Part shown: positions 45,557 to 54,219 of the stretch, one piece after another | Layout of the letters: each line of letters begins with the position of its first letter | Numbering within the stretch: the first letter of the stretch is position 1 | Assembly (NCBI GenBank): GCA_963665185.2 | Contig: CAXXPO010000021.1 | Coordinates: 124,001-188,000, forward strand | Direction of reading: 5' to 3' | Source: G963665185 sp963665185 | GTDB lineage: Bacteria > Desulfobacterota > Desulfovibrionia > Desulfovibrionales > Desulfovibrionaceae | DNA: 64,000 nt | Notes under the pieces: model-generated | What the model was told of the DNA's origin: nothing | The model's input: only the letters and a program-made list of their open reading frames with translations | Databases searched by the model: none | Made by a program: the position numbers and the translations under genes

Positions 45557-46669
45557 ATGTGGAATTCGCAACAAGGCGAAGTTGAACGAGGTTCTGAAAA
45601 CAAGTTTCTGGAACATCTTGGCTGGAGCGCTTTTTTCCAGACTCATCTGGACGCGTTGCAGGCAAACAAAACAACAGCGGCTCGAATTGTCGGGGTGCGA
45701 AAGAACAGTTTTGTCGTGGCGCAGGCGGAAGGTGAATGGCTGGCCACTGTTTCGGGTAGCATTATGTACCAGGGAGACGTCTATCCTGTGGCAGGTGACT
45801 GGGTACTTACGCGGGACACGCTCATAACCCGGGTTCTGCCGAGAAGAAATGCCCTTTCCCGAGGAGCATCCGGAACCCGCGGCGCCCAGGACGGCCTGGC
45901 GCGGCAGGAGCAGGTGATTGCGTCGAATCTCGATTTTGTTTTCATCGTGTCCGGTTTGGACAGGGATTTCAATGTCCGCCGCATAGAGCGGTATCTGACG
46001 TTGATATACAACTGCGGCCTGTCTCCGGTGGTCGTGCTGACCAAGGCGGATATGCATTCCGAGGTCGGGCCGTTTGTCAGCGAAGTCGAGGAGGTGGCTT
46101 TTGGCGTACCCGTTCATGTGGTTTCCGCCGAGGATGATTCCGGCATGACGGAATTGAGGACGTATCTGGGCATGGGCAAGACCGTGACCATGGTCGGTTC
46201 TTCGGGGGCTGGAAAATCGACCCTGGTCAACCGCATGGCCGGAAAGATCGTGCAGCTGACCGGCGAGGTCAGCCGGAGCGTGGGCAAGGGCAGGCACACC
46301 ACGACCACCCGCGATCTGATCATGCTTCCGGATGGAGGCATGATCATTGACAACCCCGGCATCCGGGAGATTGCCTTCTGGGATAGCCAGGTCGGCATGG
46401 GAAGTGCCTTTCCGGAGATAGACGAACTCGCCAGGGGCTGCCGATTTTCCGATTGCAGCCATTGCCATGAACCGGGCTGCCAGGTGCTTGAAGGCGTGGC
46501 CAACGGCTCTGTTTCGCAGGCACGTCTGGACAGTTACCACAAGATGAAACGTGAGCTCGACTACCTGGCTCTCCGGCAGGGGCACAGCGCCAACCATGTT
46601 GAAAAGCAACGCTGGAAGGGAGTGTCCATGCGGGTGAAAGCTCTGAAAAAGGACATGAAGAAGAGGTAA
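45557..46669 (+). CDS. rsgA: Small-ribosomal-subunit biogenesis GTPase RsgA
   Basis: 370 residues. N-terminal OB-fold (about 30-100, ARIVGVRKNSFVVAQAEGEWLATVSG), a circularly permuted GTPase with G4 VVLTKAD, G1 VGSSGAGKSTLVN near 215, G2 GRHTTTTRDLI and G3 IDNPGIREIAFWD, then the zinc-binding tail C-RFSDCSHCHEPGC near 295. It proofreads the 30S subunit late in assembly. ATG 45557 lacks a strong ribosome site; the N-terminal 25 residues are slightly longer than usual. Followed by a terminator. Confidence 0.94.
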   Translation: MWNSQQGEVERGSENKFLEHLGWSAFFQTHLDALQANKTTAARIVGVRKNSFVVAQAEGEWLATVSGSIMYQGDVYPVAGDWVLTRDTLITRVLPRRNALSRGASGTRGAQDGLARQEQVIASNLDFVFIVSGLDRDFNVRRIERYLTLIYNCGLSPVVVLTKADMHSEVGPFVSEVEEVAFGVPVHVVSAEDDSGMTELRTYLGMGKTVTMVGSSGAGKSTLVNRMAGKIVQLTGEVSRSVGKGRHTTTTRDLIMLPDGGMIIDNPGIREIAFWDSQVGMGSAFPEIDELARGCRFSDCSHCHEPGCQVLEGVANGSVSQARLDSYHKMKRELDYLALRQGHSANHVEKQRWKGVSMRVKALKKDMKKR

Positions 46670-46737
46670 CGGGCTGTATTTAAAAGCCTGCGGAGGGCAG
46701 GACGGTCTGTTATCAACAGTCAGCCGATGGATTGCAT

Positions 46738-46777
46738 ACGACGGTGGGGAACTGAAGCTCCTCACCGTCGTTTTTTA
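46738..46777. terminator. Terminator between rsgA and the minus-strand repeat protein
   Basis: 13-bp near-perfect stem (46738-46750 with 46759-46771) followed by six T on plus. It overlaps the stop codon of the convergent minus-strand gene. Confidence 0.88.
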
Positions 46778-47725
46778 CATTGGCGAAGATCCCATGGTGC
46801 ACGTCGGGCTGAGCGTCTGGAAAGGAAGGTGGAAACGGCTGGCCGTAACGCTATCGATCCGAGCGTTTACCGGCTTCATTCCCTCGGCTTCAAAAAAGAC
46901 ATGTCTGGCGTCAAACGTTACCTGCAACGGTGTGGGCTCGCGTGTTTCCCCGTCACACGGGTTGCAGCGGATGGGCGGTTCGACCCGGACGGGCAATTCC
47001 TCACCTTGGGCGACATCGAACGCATGGGATACGGTTCGCAAGCTTTTTATCATGCCGGTCTTGGTGAAGCAGAGGGAATTGTTGTCTCCCGTGATGCCAA
47101 CGGCATCGGGATCGTATGCGTAAAGAAGGCCCAGCGAAGTGTTTACTGAAACCGGAGCAGCTGGTTCCAAGGAGCTGAGTCTGCCGTCGTCGTAAAATGA
47201 AAGACCAATGCGTACGGGCAGGTTTGTTCCCTGAAAGGGAACGGAGAGCCGCACTTCCGGCCAGAAAGTGAGGCTTCGCAGGCTCCCTTGGGGACCGAAA
47301 TACAGGGAGATGACAGCAGCTTCAATGTGTCCGGCCGGAGTGTCCAGACTCAGGGGACTGGCCAGCTTCATTTCATCCTCTTGGGACCAGAATCCGGACA
47401 GGGCGCCATTGAGTGGAAAAATGCGTTTGAGTGCCCCGTTCTCGTACAAGGTGACGAGTTCTGCGGGAACTATCCCCAAAGGAGTCATCACCTTCATCTG
47501 TTTTTCCAGAGGCAGGGTGCGCACCATTCCATTGGAGTGGAACGAGACCGCCGGCAACTGACGCTTGCGGAACGTGTTGGCCGTGAATTGGGGGATCAGC
47601 TCGCCGTAGGGAGTTTGAAGAGGGCTTTCCGTGGTTGCAATGCAGGAACGCACAGCACCGTCGGCAAAATAATCCACCGAGGGCAGGGCATCTATCGGGC
47701 CGAAAGACGTTGAAATCGTGGGCAT
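46775..47725 (-). CDS. Degenerate YwqK/MORN-like repeat protein, unknown function
   Basis: 316 residues, not assigned to a named family. It shows a recurring unit of a short strand, a turn with x-x-x-G-x-(L/V)-(R/K)-(S/T/R), and a stretch beginning with proline: DYFADGAVRSC, SFHSNGMVRTLPL, TLYENGALKRIFPL, LSFYDDGRLSSLEP and CFTKTGMIKSLRTV. This resembles the YwqK/MORN variant also seen at 4570-5259, with longer inserts. No signal peptide. Start ATG 47725 follows AAGGAGA; a longer in-frame opening exists but lacks this. It is flanked by terminators and transcribed alone. Confidence 0.65.
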   Translation of the reverse strand: MPTISTSFGPIDALPSVDYFADGAVRSCIATTESPLQTPYGELIPQFTANTFRKRQLPAVSFHSNGMVRTLPLEKQMKVMTPLGIVPAELVTLYENGALKRIFPLNGALSGFWSQEDEMKLASPLSLDTPAGHIEAAVISLYFGPQGSLRSLTFWPEVRLSVPFQGTNLPVRIGLSFYDDGRLSSLEPAAPVSVNTSLGLLYAYDPDAVGITGDNNSLCFTKTGMIKSLRTVSHAFDVAQGEELPVRVEPPIRCNPCDGETREPTPLQVTFDARHVFFEAEGMKPVNARIDSVTASRFHLPFQTLSPTCTMGSSPM

Positions 47726-47975
47726 GGCAGTCTCCTTGTCCAGAATGAAAGCAAGGATCGTTCCAGTTGTAATATTCTGGAATATTGAAGTATTTCCCTT
47801 CATGGCCATGACCAAAAGGTAGTATTTTTCTGCATTTCTGTAGCTGGTGACAAAATGCGTATGGGGACGGAACTTTTTCGGTTGTGCCTGGGGAAGTGTG
47901 AAACTCCCACAGTTCGTGCCATCCGAACGTAGTGTTTTTACTGATGAAGTTTGCATGGATTATGTGTAAAAAGAG

Positions 47976-48001
47976 AAAACCCCTGATATTTCAGGGGTTT
48001 T
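47976..48001. terminator. Terminator downstream of tRNA-Ser
   Basis: Perfect 11-bp stem (47976-47986 with 47991-48001) with a 4-base loop, A-rich to the left and T-rich to the right. It lies 33 bp beyond the tRNA 3' end on the minus strand. Confidence 0.85.
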
Positions 48002-48034
48002 CGTATGATATCGTACGGTGTCGGATTTGTCTGA

Positions 48035-48131
48035 TGGCGGAGAGGGTGGGATTCGAACCCACGTGCCGCTTTTAGGCGACAACCCGATTTCGAGTCGGGC
48101 CCGTTACGACCGGACTTCGGTACCTCTCCGC
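48035..48131 (-). tRNA. tRNA-Ser, anticodon CGA
   Basis: 97 bases including an encoded CCA end. Acceptor arm GCGGAGAG pairs with CTCTCCGC; the T-arm holds the GGTTCGAATCC consensus. The anticodon arm has loop CTCGAAA, giving anticodon CGA (codon UCG). The long variable arm between anticodon and T-arms is typical of a class II serine tRNA. Confidence 0.97.
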
Positions 48132-48973
48132 TTGAAAAGAGGAGAAAAGTTGATACTCGCGCATTGATGGCTCGTCAAGGGGGAATGTGCGGAGAGGTCG
48201 CATTTGTTGTGTTTGGAGCTCCAGGAAATGTCCTCCATGCTTATAGGTATGGAAAATTCTTGTTTTGGTGTGCTAATTGATACTAAAATGTAATTATCAA
48301 CATCGAGCTGCCGTCTGATGAAGCCGGGAAAAAATATTTTTTTCACTGTGGAGTCGTTTATTGTCGTTTCGCTTGCATTGGATCCCCCAGCCTATGCCGG
48401 CAGCAAGAAAAATCGAGAAAACTGCGCAAAAGTCGGTTCCGTGGTCGTGAAATGCCATAACTGTCGACCGGAGGCAAAGAAGTACGTGGGGAATGTCAGG
48501 GGCCTGACTAGGGACAAAGAAGCACAAGGGGGAAGTGCTGTGTGGTGGCTTCCCTTGCCATGAGTGCTTCTGCCTTCGGAATACCTCGACATGATGTTGG
48601 GTTTTACGCGGAGTTAAGACGGGGGGAGAAACAAAAAGAGGAACATTACCTGGCGTCCTTCGTGGAGCAGGCCGGGAAATAGCCTGGAGTCATCGGGCCG
48701 GGGCTGGGCTCCGTGGAACTTTGGTGGTGCGGTCGTCGGCCCGTTCCATGGGGAGGCTGCGGCGTATTGAACAACGTGCTGGAACGGTCCACCCTGGATT
48801 TTTTGCATCAGGGCTTTTTGGGGAGCGATACAGGGCACAAATGCTGTCTTTCAGCAGCCATCAGGCCGCTGGAAAAGTCCGACAGCTTCGTTGCCTAAAA
48901 AAATCATTTTTTCGTATGCCGTGAACCGTGCTTTATCTCGGAATTTTTATCGCGCCTTGCTTTCAAATTGTCC
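48132..48973. other. 842-bp gene-free region upstream of tRNA-Ser
   Basis: No protein gene is supported on either strand; open frames lack ribosome sites and family likeness. A compound hairpin lies at 48519-48570: outer arms GAAGCAC/GTGCTTC and inner arms AAGGGGGAAG with CTTCCCTT. No integrase remnant and no second copy of the tRNA 3' end were seen. Confidence 0.5.
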
Positions 48974-49483
48974 TCAACAGTCTCTTGCGCGTCGGGCGCG
49001 AAAAAAATCCGAAAGAATCTGTCCGCATTCCTCATCCAACACATTGCGCACAACCCAGAAGCGGTGGTTCAGAAACTCCATCCGGGGGCCGTCCAGTCGT
49101 GAAAAGACCGCCCCGGCCTTTGGGTCGGCAGCGCCTATCACCAGTCCGGCCACACGGGCGTGGATGATGGCTCCCAGGCACATGATGCATGGCTCCAGGG
49201 TTACGGCCAGAATGGAACCCGGCAGGCGGTAGTTGCCTGCCGCCCGTGCAGCCTGGCGCAGGCAGAGAATCTCCGCGTGCGCCGTGGGGTCGTTGGAGGT
49301 GATGGGCGCATTGGATGCTTTGGTTGCGGCATTCCCCTGCGCGTCGTAAAGTATCGCCCCAACAGGGACTTCGCCATTGGCCGCAGCCAGCCGCGCCTGC
49401 TCGAGGGCGGGCAGCATGCATTCCTCCCAGGAGTTCAGGTCGCCTGGAGGCACGGTGGGGGCGGCGGGAAAGGGGCGGGCCAT
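48974..49483 (-). CDS. tadA: tRNA-specific adenosine deaminase TadA
   Basis: 169 residues. Zinc site: His69 and catalytic Glu71 in TAHAEILCL, Cys99 and Cys102 in EPCIMCLGA. It also has VPVGAILYDAQG and SRLDGPRMEFLNHR. It converts A34 to inosine in tRNA-Arg(ACG). Start ATG 49483 follows AGAGGAAGG; an upstream in-frame Met adds residues not typical of the family. Ends in a basic tail (FFRARRARDC). Transcribed divergently from the gene-free stretch, 80 bp after purQ on the same strand. Confidence 0.93.
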   Translation of the reverse strand: MARPFPAAPTVPPGDLNSWEECMLPALEQARLAAANGEVPVGAILYDAQGNAATKASNAPITSNDPTAHAEILCLRQAARAAGNYRLPGSILAVTLEPCIMCLGAIIHARVAGLVIGAADPKAGAVFSRLDGPRMEFLNHRFWVVRNVLDEECGQILSDFFRARRARDC

Positions 49484-49563
49484 ATGCCTTCCTCTGGAAT
49501 GCAGCATGGCAAGGGCCGCGTGGAGGCAGCCCTTGCATACAAAAAGCTTTGGTGTGTTTTATG

Positions 49564-50376
49564 TCATCCCTGCTGGTGCAGGTAGTTCACGCCGCCCTCG
49601 ATGAGCGCCGTGCCGAGGACACCGGTTTCACCGCGTGTCCAGCCCGGATGGTTGGTCGGGTGGTTGTACGCCTCGGGGTGGGGCATCAGCCCCAGGATGC
49701 GGCCCGATGGATCGGTCAAACCGGCAATTCCCAAGGGGGACCCGTTGGGATTCCATGGATACTCCATGGTCGCTTCGCCGGTTTCCGGGTGCATGTATTG
49801 CAGGGCCACAAGATTGTCCGCCACCACGCGGTCCATGGTTTCCTGGTCCTTGAACACGACCTTGCCTTCGCCGTGTCGAACGGGAAGATAGATGGTGTCC
49901 AGGTCGCGGGTGAATACGCTTGGCGAAGCCGGGTTGGCCTTGAGCCAGCACCAGCGGTCCTCGTAGCGTGCGGAGTCGTTGTGGGACAGGGAGGCCTGAC
50001 GTTCGAAGTATGCGCCGCCCTGGGCGGGCAGGAGGCCGAGCTTGACCAGTAGCTGAAACCCGTTGCAGATGCCCAGCATGATTCCGCCCTTGTCCTTGAA
50101 TGACTTGAGCTGGTCCAGCAGGGGCGCTCCGTTGGTGTCCGTTCCGTGCCGCCAACGCAGGGCGGCGGCCTGGGCCGCTCCAAGGTCGTCTCCGTCGAGA
50201 AAACCTCCGGGGAAAATAATGAAATTATAGTCGTCGCAACGGACGCGACCCGCTGTGATGTCGAAAAAATATGCGATGGTGGTTTCGTCACTGCCGGCTT
50301 TGTCGGCGGCATACGCGCATTCGCGTTCGCAATTTGTACCGTGGCCGGTGATGACCAGCGTCTTTACATTCGCCAC
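49564..50376 (-). CDS. purQ: Phosphoribosylformylglycinamidine synthase subunit PurQ
   Basis: 270 residues, class I glutamine amidotransferase. Nucleophile Cys104 in MLGICNGFQLL, and the His-Glu pair in GLMPHPEAYNHP near the C terminus. N-terminal VKTLVITGHGTNCERE is the PurQ type. It supplies ammonia to PurL in purine synthesis. It is longer than the 220-230 residue Gram-positive PurQ, with extra sequence around 120-190. Start is GTG 50376, seven bases after GGAGG; the ATG seven bases further in is out of frame. Divergent from pyrG. Confidence 0.9.
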   Translation of the reverse strand: MANVKTLVITGHGTNCERECAYAADKAGSDETTIAYFFDITAGRVRCDDYNFIIFPGGFLDGDDLGAAQAAALRWRHGTDTNGAPLLDQLKSFKDKGGIMLGICNGFQLLVKLGLLPAQGGAYFERQASLSHNDSARYEDRWCWLKANPASPSVFTRDLDTIYLPVRHGEGKVVFKDQETMDRVVADNLVALQYMHPETGEATMEYPWNPNGSPLGIAGLTDPSGRILGLMPHPEAYNHPTNHPGWTRGETGVLGTALIEGGVNYLHQQG

Positions 50377-50396
50377 AGGGCGTCCTCCGGGGTTTC

Positions 50397-50425
50397 TTGA
50401 CAATTTGGGGCAGGCCGACTAGCCT
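50397..50425 (+). promoter_or_regulatory. Candidate sigma-70 promoter of the pyrG leader
   Basis: TTGACA at 50397-50402 and TAGCCT at 50420-50425, separated by exactly 17 bases. The -35 is a perfect match and the -10 is weak. Transcription would begin near 50432, about 25 bases before the terminator-like hairpin at 50458. Confidence 0.45.
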
Positions 50426-50457
50426 GCATTTCCGCGTTCGCGAACATAGAAAGACCT

Positions 50458-50489
50458 CCGTCCGGCGTCAATATCCGGACGGTTTTTTT
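50458..50489 (+). terminator. Terminator-like hairpin in the pyrG leader (possible attenuator)
   Basis: Perfect 8-bp GC stem (50458-50465 with 50475-50482) followed by seven T, oriented on plus. No plus-strand gene precedes it, so it would end either a short leader transcript of pyrG or a separate small RNA. pyrG starts 103 bp downstream. Confidence 0.7.
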
Positions 50490-50591
50490 GTGTGAAAAAA
50501 CTTTTCTAACCACAGTGCTTAGGGTAAGAACTTCAAAGTTGCAAACATTGCGCCGGTATCCGCGGCCATGGAAAAATAAGGAAGATGTCAG

Positions 50592-52247
50592 GTGAAGCAG
50601 TACAATAAGAAAACCAAGTTCATTTTCGTTACCGGCGGCGTCCTTTCCTCGCTGGGCAAGGGATTGGCCGCAGCCTCCATCGCTGCTCTGCTCAAGGCCC
50701 GCGGACTCAAATGTACCATCCAGAAACTGGACCCGTACATCAATGTGGACCCCGGCACCATGAACCCTTTTCAGCACGGTGAAGTCTATGTCACCGAGGA
50801 TGGGGCCGAAACCGATCTGGATTTGGGCCATTACGAACGTTACATTGATGAACACATGTCCCAGAGGAACAACTATACCTCGGGGTCCATATACAACAGC
50901 GTCATCCAGAAGGAACGGCGCGGCGACTACCTGGGCGGCACTGTTCAGGTTATCCCTCACGTCACCGATGAAATCAAGAACGCCATCCTCACTTTGTGCG
51001 ACGACGAGGATGTGGCCTTCATTGAAATTGGCGGTACGGTCGGCGATATCGAAGGGCTGCCGTTTCTGGAGGCCATCCGCCAGCTGCGTCTGGATCTGGG
51101 CCGGGAAAATGTGCTGTACATCCACCTCACCCTGGTTCCCTACCTGGGCACGGCGGGTGAACTCAAGACCAAGCCCACCCAGCACAGTGTCAAGGAACTT
51201 CGGGGCATCGGTATCCAGCCGGACATCATCCTGTGTCGTTCCCAGATAAGTCTGAGCGATGAAATCAAGGCCAAGATCGCCCTGTTCTGCGACGTGGACA
51301 GGGACGCCGTGTTCACAGCCATTGACGTGGACAATATCTACAAAGTTCCCATGACCTTCTACCATGAGGGCGTGGATCAGAAAATCGCCATTTTGCTCAA
51401 ACTTCCGGCCAAGAACGCGGAACTTGAATCCTGGGAAAATCTTGTCCGCAGGCTGGAGAATCCCAAAGGGGAAGTCTCCATCGGCATTGTGGGCAAATAC
51501 GTGGACCTCAAGGAAGCCTACAAAAGTCTGCACGAAGCCCTTGTGCACGGTGGCGTGGCCAACGATGTGTCCGTAAATCTGGTGTATGTGAATTCCGAAG
51601 AAATCAACGTGGACAACGTCAAGGCCAAGCTCAAGGGGCTGGACGGCATTTTGGTCCCCGGTGGATTCGGGGCGCGTGGCGTTCCCGGCAAGATCGAGGC
51701 CATCCGTCATGCCCGTGAAAACAAGATTCCGTTCTTCGGAATCTGCCTGGGCATGCAGTGCGCCGTGGTTGAAGGTGCGCGCAACGTGTTGGGGCTTGAA
51801 GAGTCGGATTCCGAGGAATTTGCGCCAAAAACCCTGGATCCTGTCATTTACCTGATCACCGAATGGTTCGATTTCCGCAGCCAGTGCGTTCAGTACCGCG
51901 ACAAGGACTCGGATAAGGGCGGAACCATGCGTCTCGGCGGGTACCCCTGCCATGTGGTGGAGGGAACCAAAGCCTTTGAAGCCTACGGCGAAACGGAAAT
52001 TTCCGAACGCCACCGCCACCGCTACGAATTCAACAAGAAATACAAGGCCGCGCTGGAAGAGAAAGGCTACGTCTTCAGCGGACTCTCCCCGGACGGCGAA
52101 CTGGTCGAGATCGTGGAATACAAGGATCATCCCTGGTTCCTAGGCTGCCAGTTCCACCCGGAATTCAAATCGCGCCCCATGCGTCCGCATCCTTTGTTCC
52201 GGGAGTTCATTGCAGCGGCCAAAAAGCAGGCCAAGGGGAATAAATAG
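50592..52247 (+). CDS. pyrG: CTP synthase
   Basis: 551 residues. N-terminal amidoligase domain: TKFIFVTGGVLSSLGKGLAAASI (P-loop), LDPYINVDPGTMNPFQHGEV and IEIGGTVGDIE. C-terminal glutamine amidotransferase: FGICLGMQCAVVE with the Cys nucleophile, and CQFHPEF with the His-Glu pair. It makes CTP from UTP, ATP and glutamine. Start GTG 50592, with AAGGAAG seven bases upstream. kdsA starts 6 bp after the stop, linking CTP supply to the CMP-KDO pathway in one operon. Confidence 0.97.
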   Translation: MKQYNKKTKFIFVTGGVLSSLGKGLAAASIAALLKARGLKCTIQKLDPYINVDPGTMNPFQHGEVYVTEDGAETDLDLGHYERYIDEHMSQRNNYTSGSIYNSVIQKERRGDYLGGTVQVIPHVTDEIKNAILTLCDDEDVAFIEIGGTVGDIEGLPFLEAIRQLRLDLGRENVLYIHLTLVPYLGTAGELKTKPTQHSVKELRGIGIQPDIILCRSQISLSDEIKAKIALFCDVDRDAVFTAIDVDNIYKVPMTFYHEGVDQKIAILLKLPAKNAELESWENLVRRLENPKGEVSIGIVGKYVDLKEAYKSLHEALVHGGVANDVSVNLVYVNSEEINVDNVKAKLKGLDGILVPGGFGARGVPGKIEAIRHARENKIPFFGICLGMQCAVVEGARNVLGLEESDSEEFAPKTLDPVIYLITEWFDFRSQCVQYRDKDSDKGGTMRLGGYPCHVVEGTKAFEAYGETEISERHRHRYEFNKKYKAALEEKGYVFSGLSPDGELVEIVEYKDHPWFLGCQFHPEFKSRPMRPHPLFREFIAAAKKQAKGNK

Positions 52248-52253
52248 GCCGCC

Positions 52254-53072
52254 ATGCCAGAATCCATACAGACTCTTTATGAAAAAAGCTGCCGCGGTCC
52301 GTTCGTCATTGCCGGGCCGTGCGCTCTGGAAAGCAGGGATATCGCCCTGCGGGTGGCGGATCATGTGGCCGAAGTGGCAGGCCGCCTCGGTCTGTGCGTT
52401 GTTTTCAAAAGTTCGTTCGACAAGGCCAATCGTACGTCCATTACCAGCTTTCGCGGGCCGGGAATGGACACCGGTCTTGAATGGCTTGCCGAGATCAAGC
52501 GCGAGACCGGGCTGCCCATAATCACCGATATCCATTTGCCCCAACAGGCCGCGTCCGTGGCCGAAGTGGCGGACGTGCTCCAGATTCCGGCCTTTCTTTG
52601 CCGTCAGACCGATATCCTGATGGCCGCGGCCGCCACAGGTCGCATCGTCAATGTGAAAAAAGGGCAGTTTGTGGCTCCGTGGGATATGCGCAACGTGGTT
52701 GGCAAGCTCAGGGAGTCCGGCAGCGAAACCATCTGGCTGACCGAGCGCGGCGCCAGTTTCGGCTACAACAATCTGGTTGTGGACATGCGCTCCATTCCGG
52801 CCATGAAAGAGTTCGGCCATCCCGTGGTTTTCGATGCCACGCATTCTGTGCAGCTTCCTGGCGGACAGGGGGCCTGCTCGGGCGGACAGCGCGAATACGT
52901 GCCTGTTCTTGCCCGCGCCGCCGTGGCCGCTGGCGCGTCGGGCGTGTTTCTGGAAACGCATCCCGATCCTGATTCCGCCCTGTGTGATGGTCCCAATTCC
53001 TGGCCGCTGGAGCGGCTGGAACCATTGTTGCGCGATCTAAAGGCCTTCTGGAACATTTCCTGTGAATGTTGA
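52254..53072 (+). CDS. kdsA: 3-deoxy-8-phosphooctulonate (KDO-8-P) synthase
   Basis: 272 residues. DAHP/KDO aldolase barrel: FVIAGPCALESRDIALRVADHV, FKSSFDKANRTSITSFRGPG, PIITDIHLPQQA, NVKKGQFVAPWDM, PVVFDATHSVQLPGGQG and VFLETHPDPD. It condenses phosphoenolpyruvate with arabinose-5-phosphate for the LPS core. Asn is seen at the GYNNL position. Second gene of the pyrG operon, overlapping kdsC by 11 bases. Confidence 0.96.
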   Translation: MPESIQTLYEKSCRGPFVIAGPCALESRDIALRVADHVAEVAGRLGLCVVFKSSFDKANRTSITSFRGPGMDTGLEWLAEIKRETGLPIITDIHLPQQAASVAEVADVLQIPAFLCRQTDILMAAAATGRIVNVKKGQFVAPWDMRNVVGKLRESGSETIWLTERGASFGYNNLVVDMRSIPAMKEFGHPVVFDATHSVQLPGGQGACSGGQREYVPVLARAAVAAGASGVFLETHPDPDSALCDGPNSWPLERLEPLLRDLKAFWNISCEC

Positions 53073-53625
53073 AGATCTTGCCCGGTCCATCCGCCTGCTT
53101 GTGCTGGACGTGGACGGTGTGTTGACGGACGGCGGATTGTATTATCTGCCCGACGGCCAGACCGCCAAGCGTTTCAATGTGCAGGACGGGCTGGGTATAA
53201 AGATTGCCCAGGCTGCCGGACTGCATCTGGGCGTCATTACCGGACTGGATAATGAGTGCGTTGCCCGGCGCGTGTCCGAGTTGGGCATCAGGGAATATCA
53301 CCCGGGCTTTCGGGTGAAGGGGCCTGTTCTGACCGACATGTGCGAGCGTTTGGGCGTTACGTTGGAACAGACCGCCTACCTTGGTGACGACTGGGTGGAT
53401 GTCGGTCCCATGGGGATGGTCGGTTTGCCCATGGCCGTGGCCAATGGTCAGCCGGAAATTCTGGACATGGCCGCCTGGGTTGCCAAGGCCCGCGGCGGAG
53501 ACGGTGCGGTGCGTGAAGCCATTCGATTTCTTTTGCAATGCCAGGGGAAATTGGACGCGCAGTGGCGGGAATGGCAGGAGCAGTCCGAACACTTATCCGA
53601 CCCGGGCAGCCAGTCCGGGCAGTAG
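53062..53625 (+). CDS. kdsC: KDO-8-phosphate phosphatase
   Basis: 187 residues, HAD superfamily type C0. Motif I LVLDVDGVLTDG near residue 12, motif II as in GVITGLDN, Lys in FRVKGPVL and motif III YLGDDWVDVGPM. It removes the phosphate from KDO-8-P. Start GTG 53062 lies inside the kdsA end. The last 20 residues (WREWQEQSEHLSDPG) form a tail beyond the usual end. lptC follows after 9 bp. Confidence 0.93.
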   Translation: MNVEDLARSIRLLVLDVDGVLTDGGLYYLPDGQTAKRFNVQDGLGIKIAQAAGLHLGVITGLDNECVARRVSELGIREYHPGFRVKGPVLTDMCERLGVTLEQTAYLGDDWVDVGPMGMVGLPMAVANGQPEILDMAAWVAKARGGDGAVREAIRFLLQCQGKLDAQWREWQEQSEHLSDPGSQSGQ

Positions 53626-53634
53626 GGGCATTTC

Positions 53635-54219
53635 TTGGGCAGAAAATTTGCCGTTTTTCTGATTGTCTGTGTCGTCGGAGCGGCTCTGGCCTTGTGGGGT
53701 TGGAGCCTTGTAAAGGAACAGGTGCAGCCTGTTGCTGAAATTCTGGACCAGCTTCCCGCAGACGTGCGCGTGGACATTTCGGCCAAGGGGGTGACCCTTT
53801 CCCAGGGGGAAGACGGCAAGGAACTCTGGAAACTGACTGCCAAAAGTGCCGGTTACGATCAGGATTCCGGGCGTGCCAACCTGGTCGAACCGATCATTGA
53901 ATACACTTCCGGAGATCAGCCCGTGCATATTGTCGCACCCAACGGCACGGTGAATCAGTCGCAGAACACCATGACCCTGGAATCCGGTGTGGTGGCTCAT
54001 TACGGGTCCGTGAAAATTACCGGCCGGCGATTGGATTACAACGGAACTGCCCATCAGATCGTCATTTCCGGCGATGCACTTGTGCGCAGGCAAGGGCTGA
54101 CCATTGAAGCACCCAAATTTGTGTTCAACCTCAAGACCGGGGAAATCCTCGCTCTGGACGGTGTGCGCCTGGACGCAGAAGGCGGCCGGGAGAATGCCGG
54201 AGAGGAGATAAAGCAATGA
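53635..54219 (+). CDS. lptC: LPS export protein LptC
   Basis: 194 residues. N-terminal inner-membrane helix (FAVFLIVCVVGAALALWGWSLV, about 5-26) and a periplasmic beta-jellyroll (about 60-180: GVTLSQGEDGKELWKLTAKSAGYDQDSG, VHIVAPNGTVNQSQNTMTLESGV, LTIEAPKFVFNLKTGEILAL). It receives LPS from LptB2FG and passes it to LptA. The start is a rare TTG at 53635, with AGGGG upstream. Its stop overlaps the lptA start. Confidence 0.9.
   Translation: MGRKFAVFLIVCVVGAALALWGWSLVKEQVQPVAEILDQLPADVRVDISAKGVTLSQGEDGKELWKLTAKSAGYDQDSGRANLVEPIIEYTSGDQPVHIVAPNGTVNQSQNTMTLESGVVAHYGSVKITGRRLDYNGTAHQIVISGDALVRRQGLTIEAPKFVFNLKTGEILALDGVRLDAEGGRENAGEEIKQ

Noticed and set aside
48035..48973. An integrated element at tRNA-Ser
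   Set aside because: No integrase, no direct repeat of the tRNA 3' end and no foreign-looking genes were found in the window.
50364..52130. A 588-codon open frame antisense to pyrG
   Set aside because: Codon pattern is the mirror of pyrG; no ribosome site and no family likeness. Similar long antisense frames over the Lon-like gene (30886-32649), clpV copy 2 (8635-10122) and amt (57412-58779) were dismissed for the same reason.
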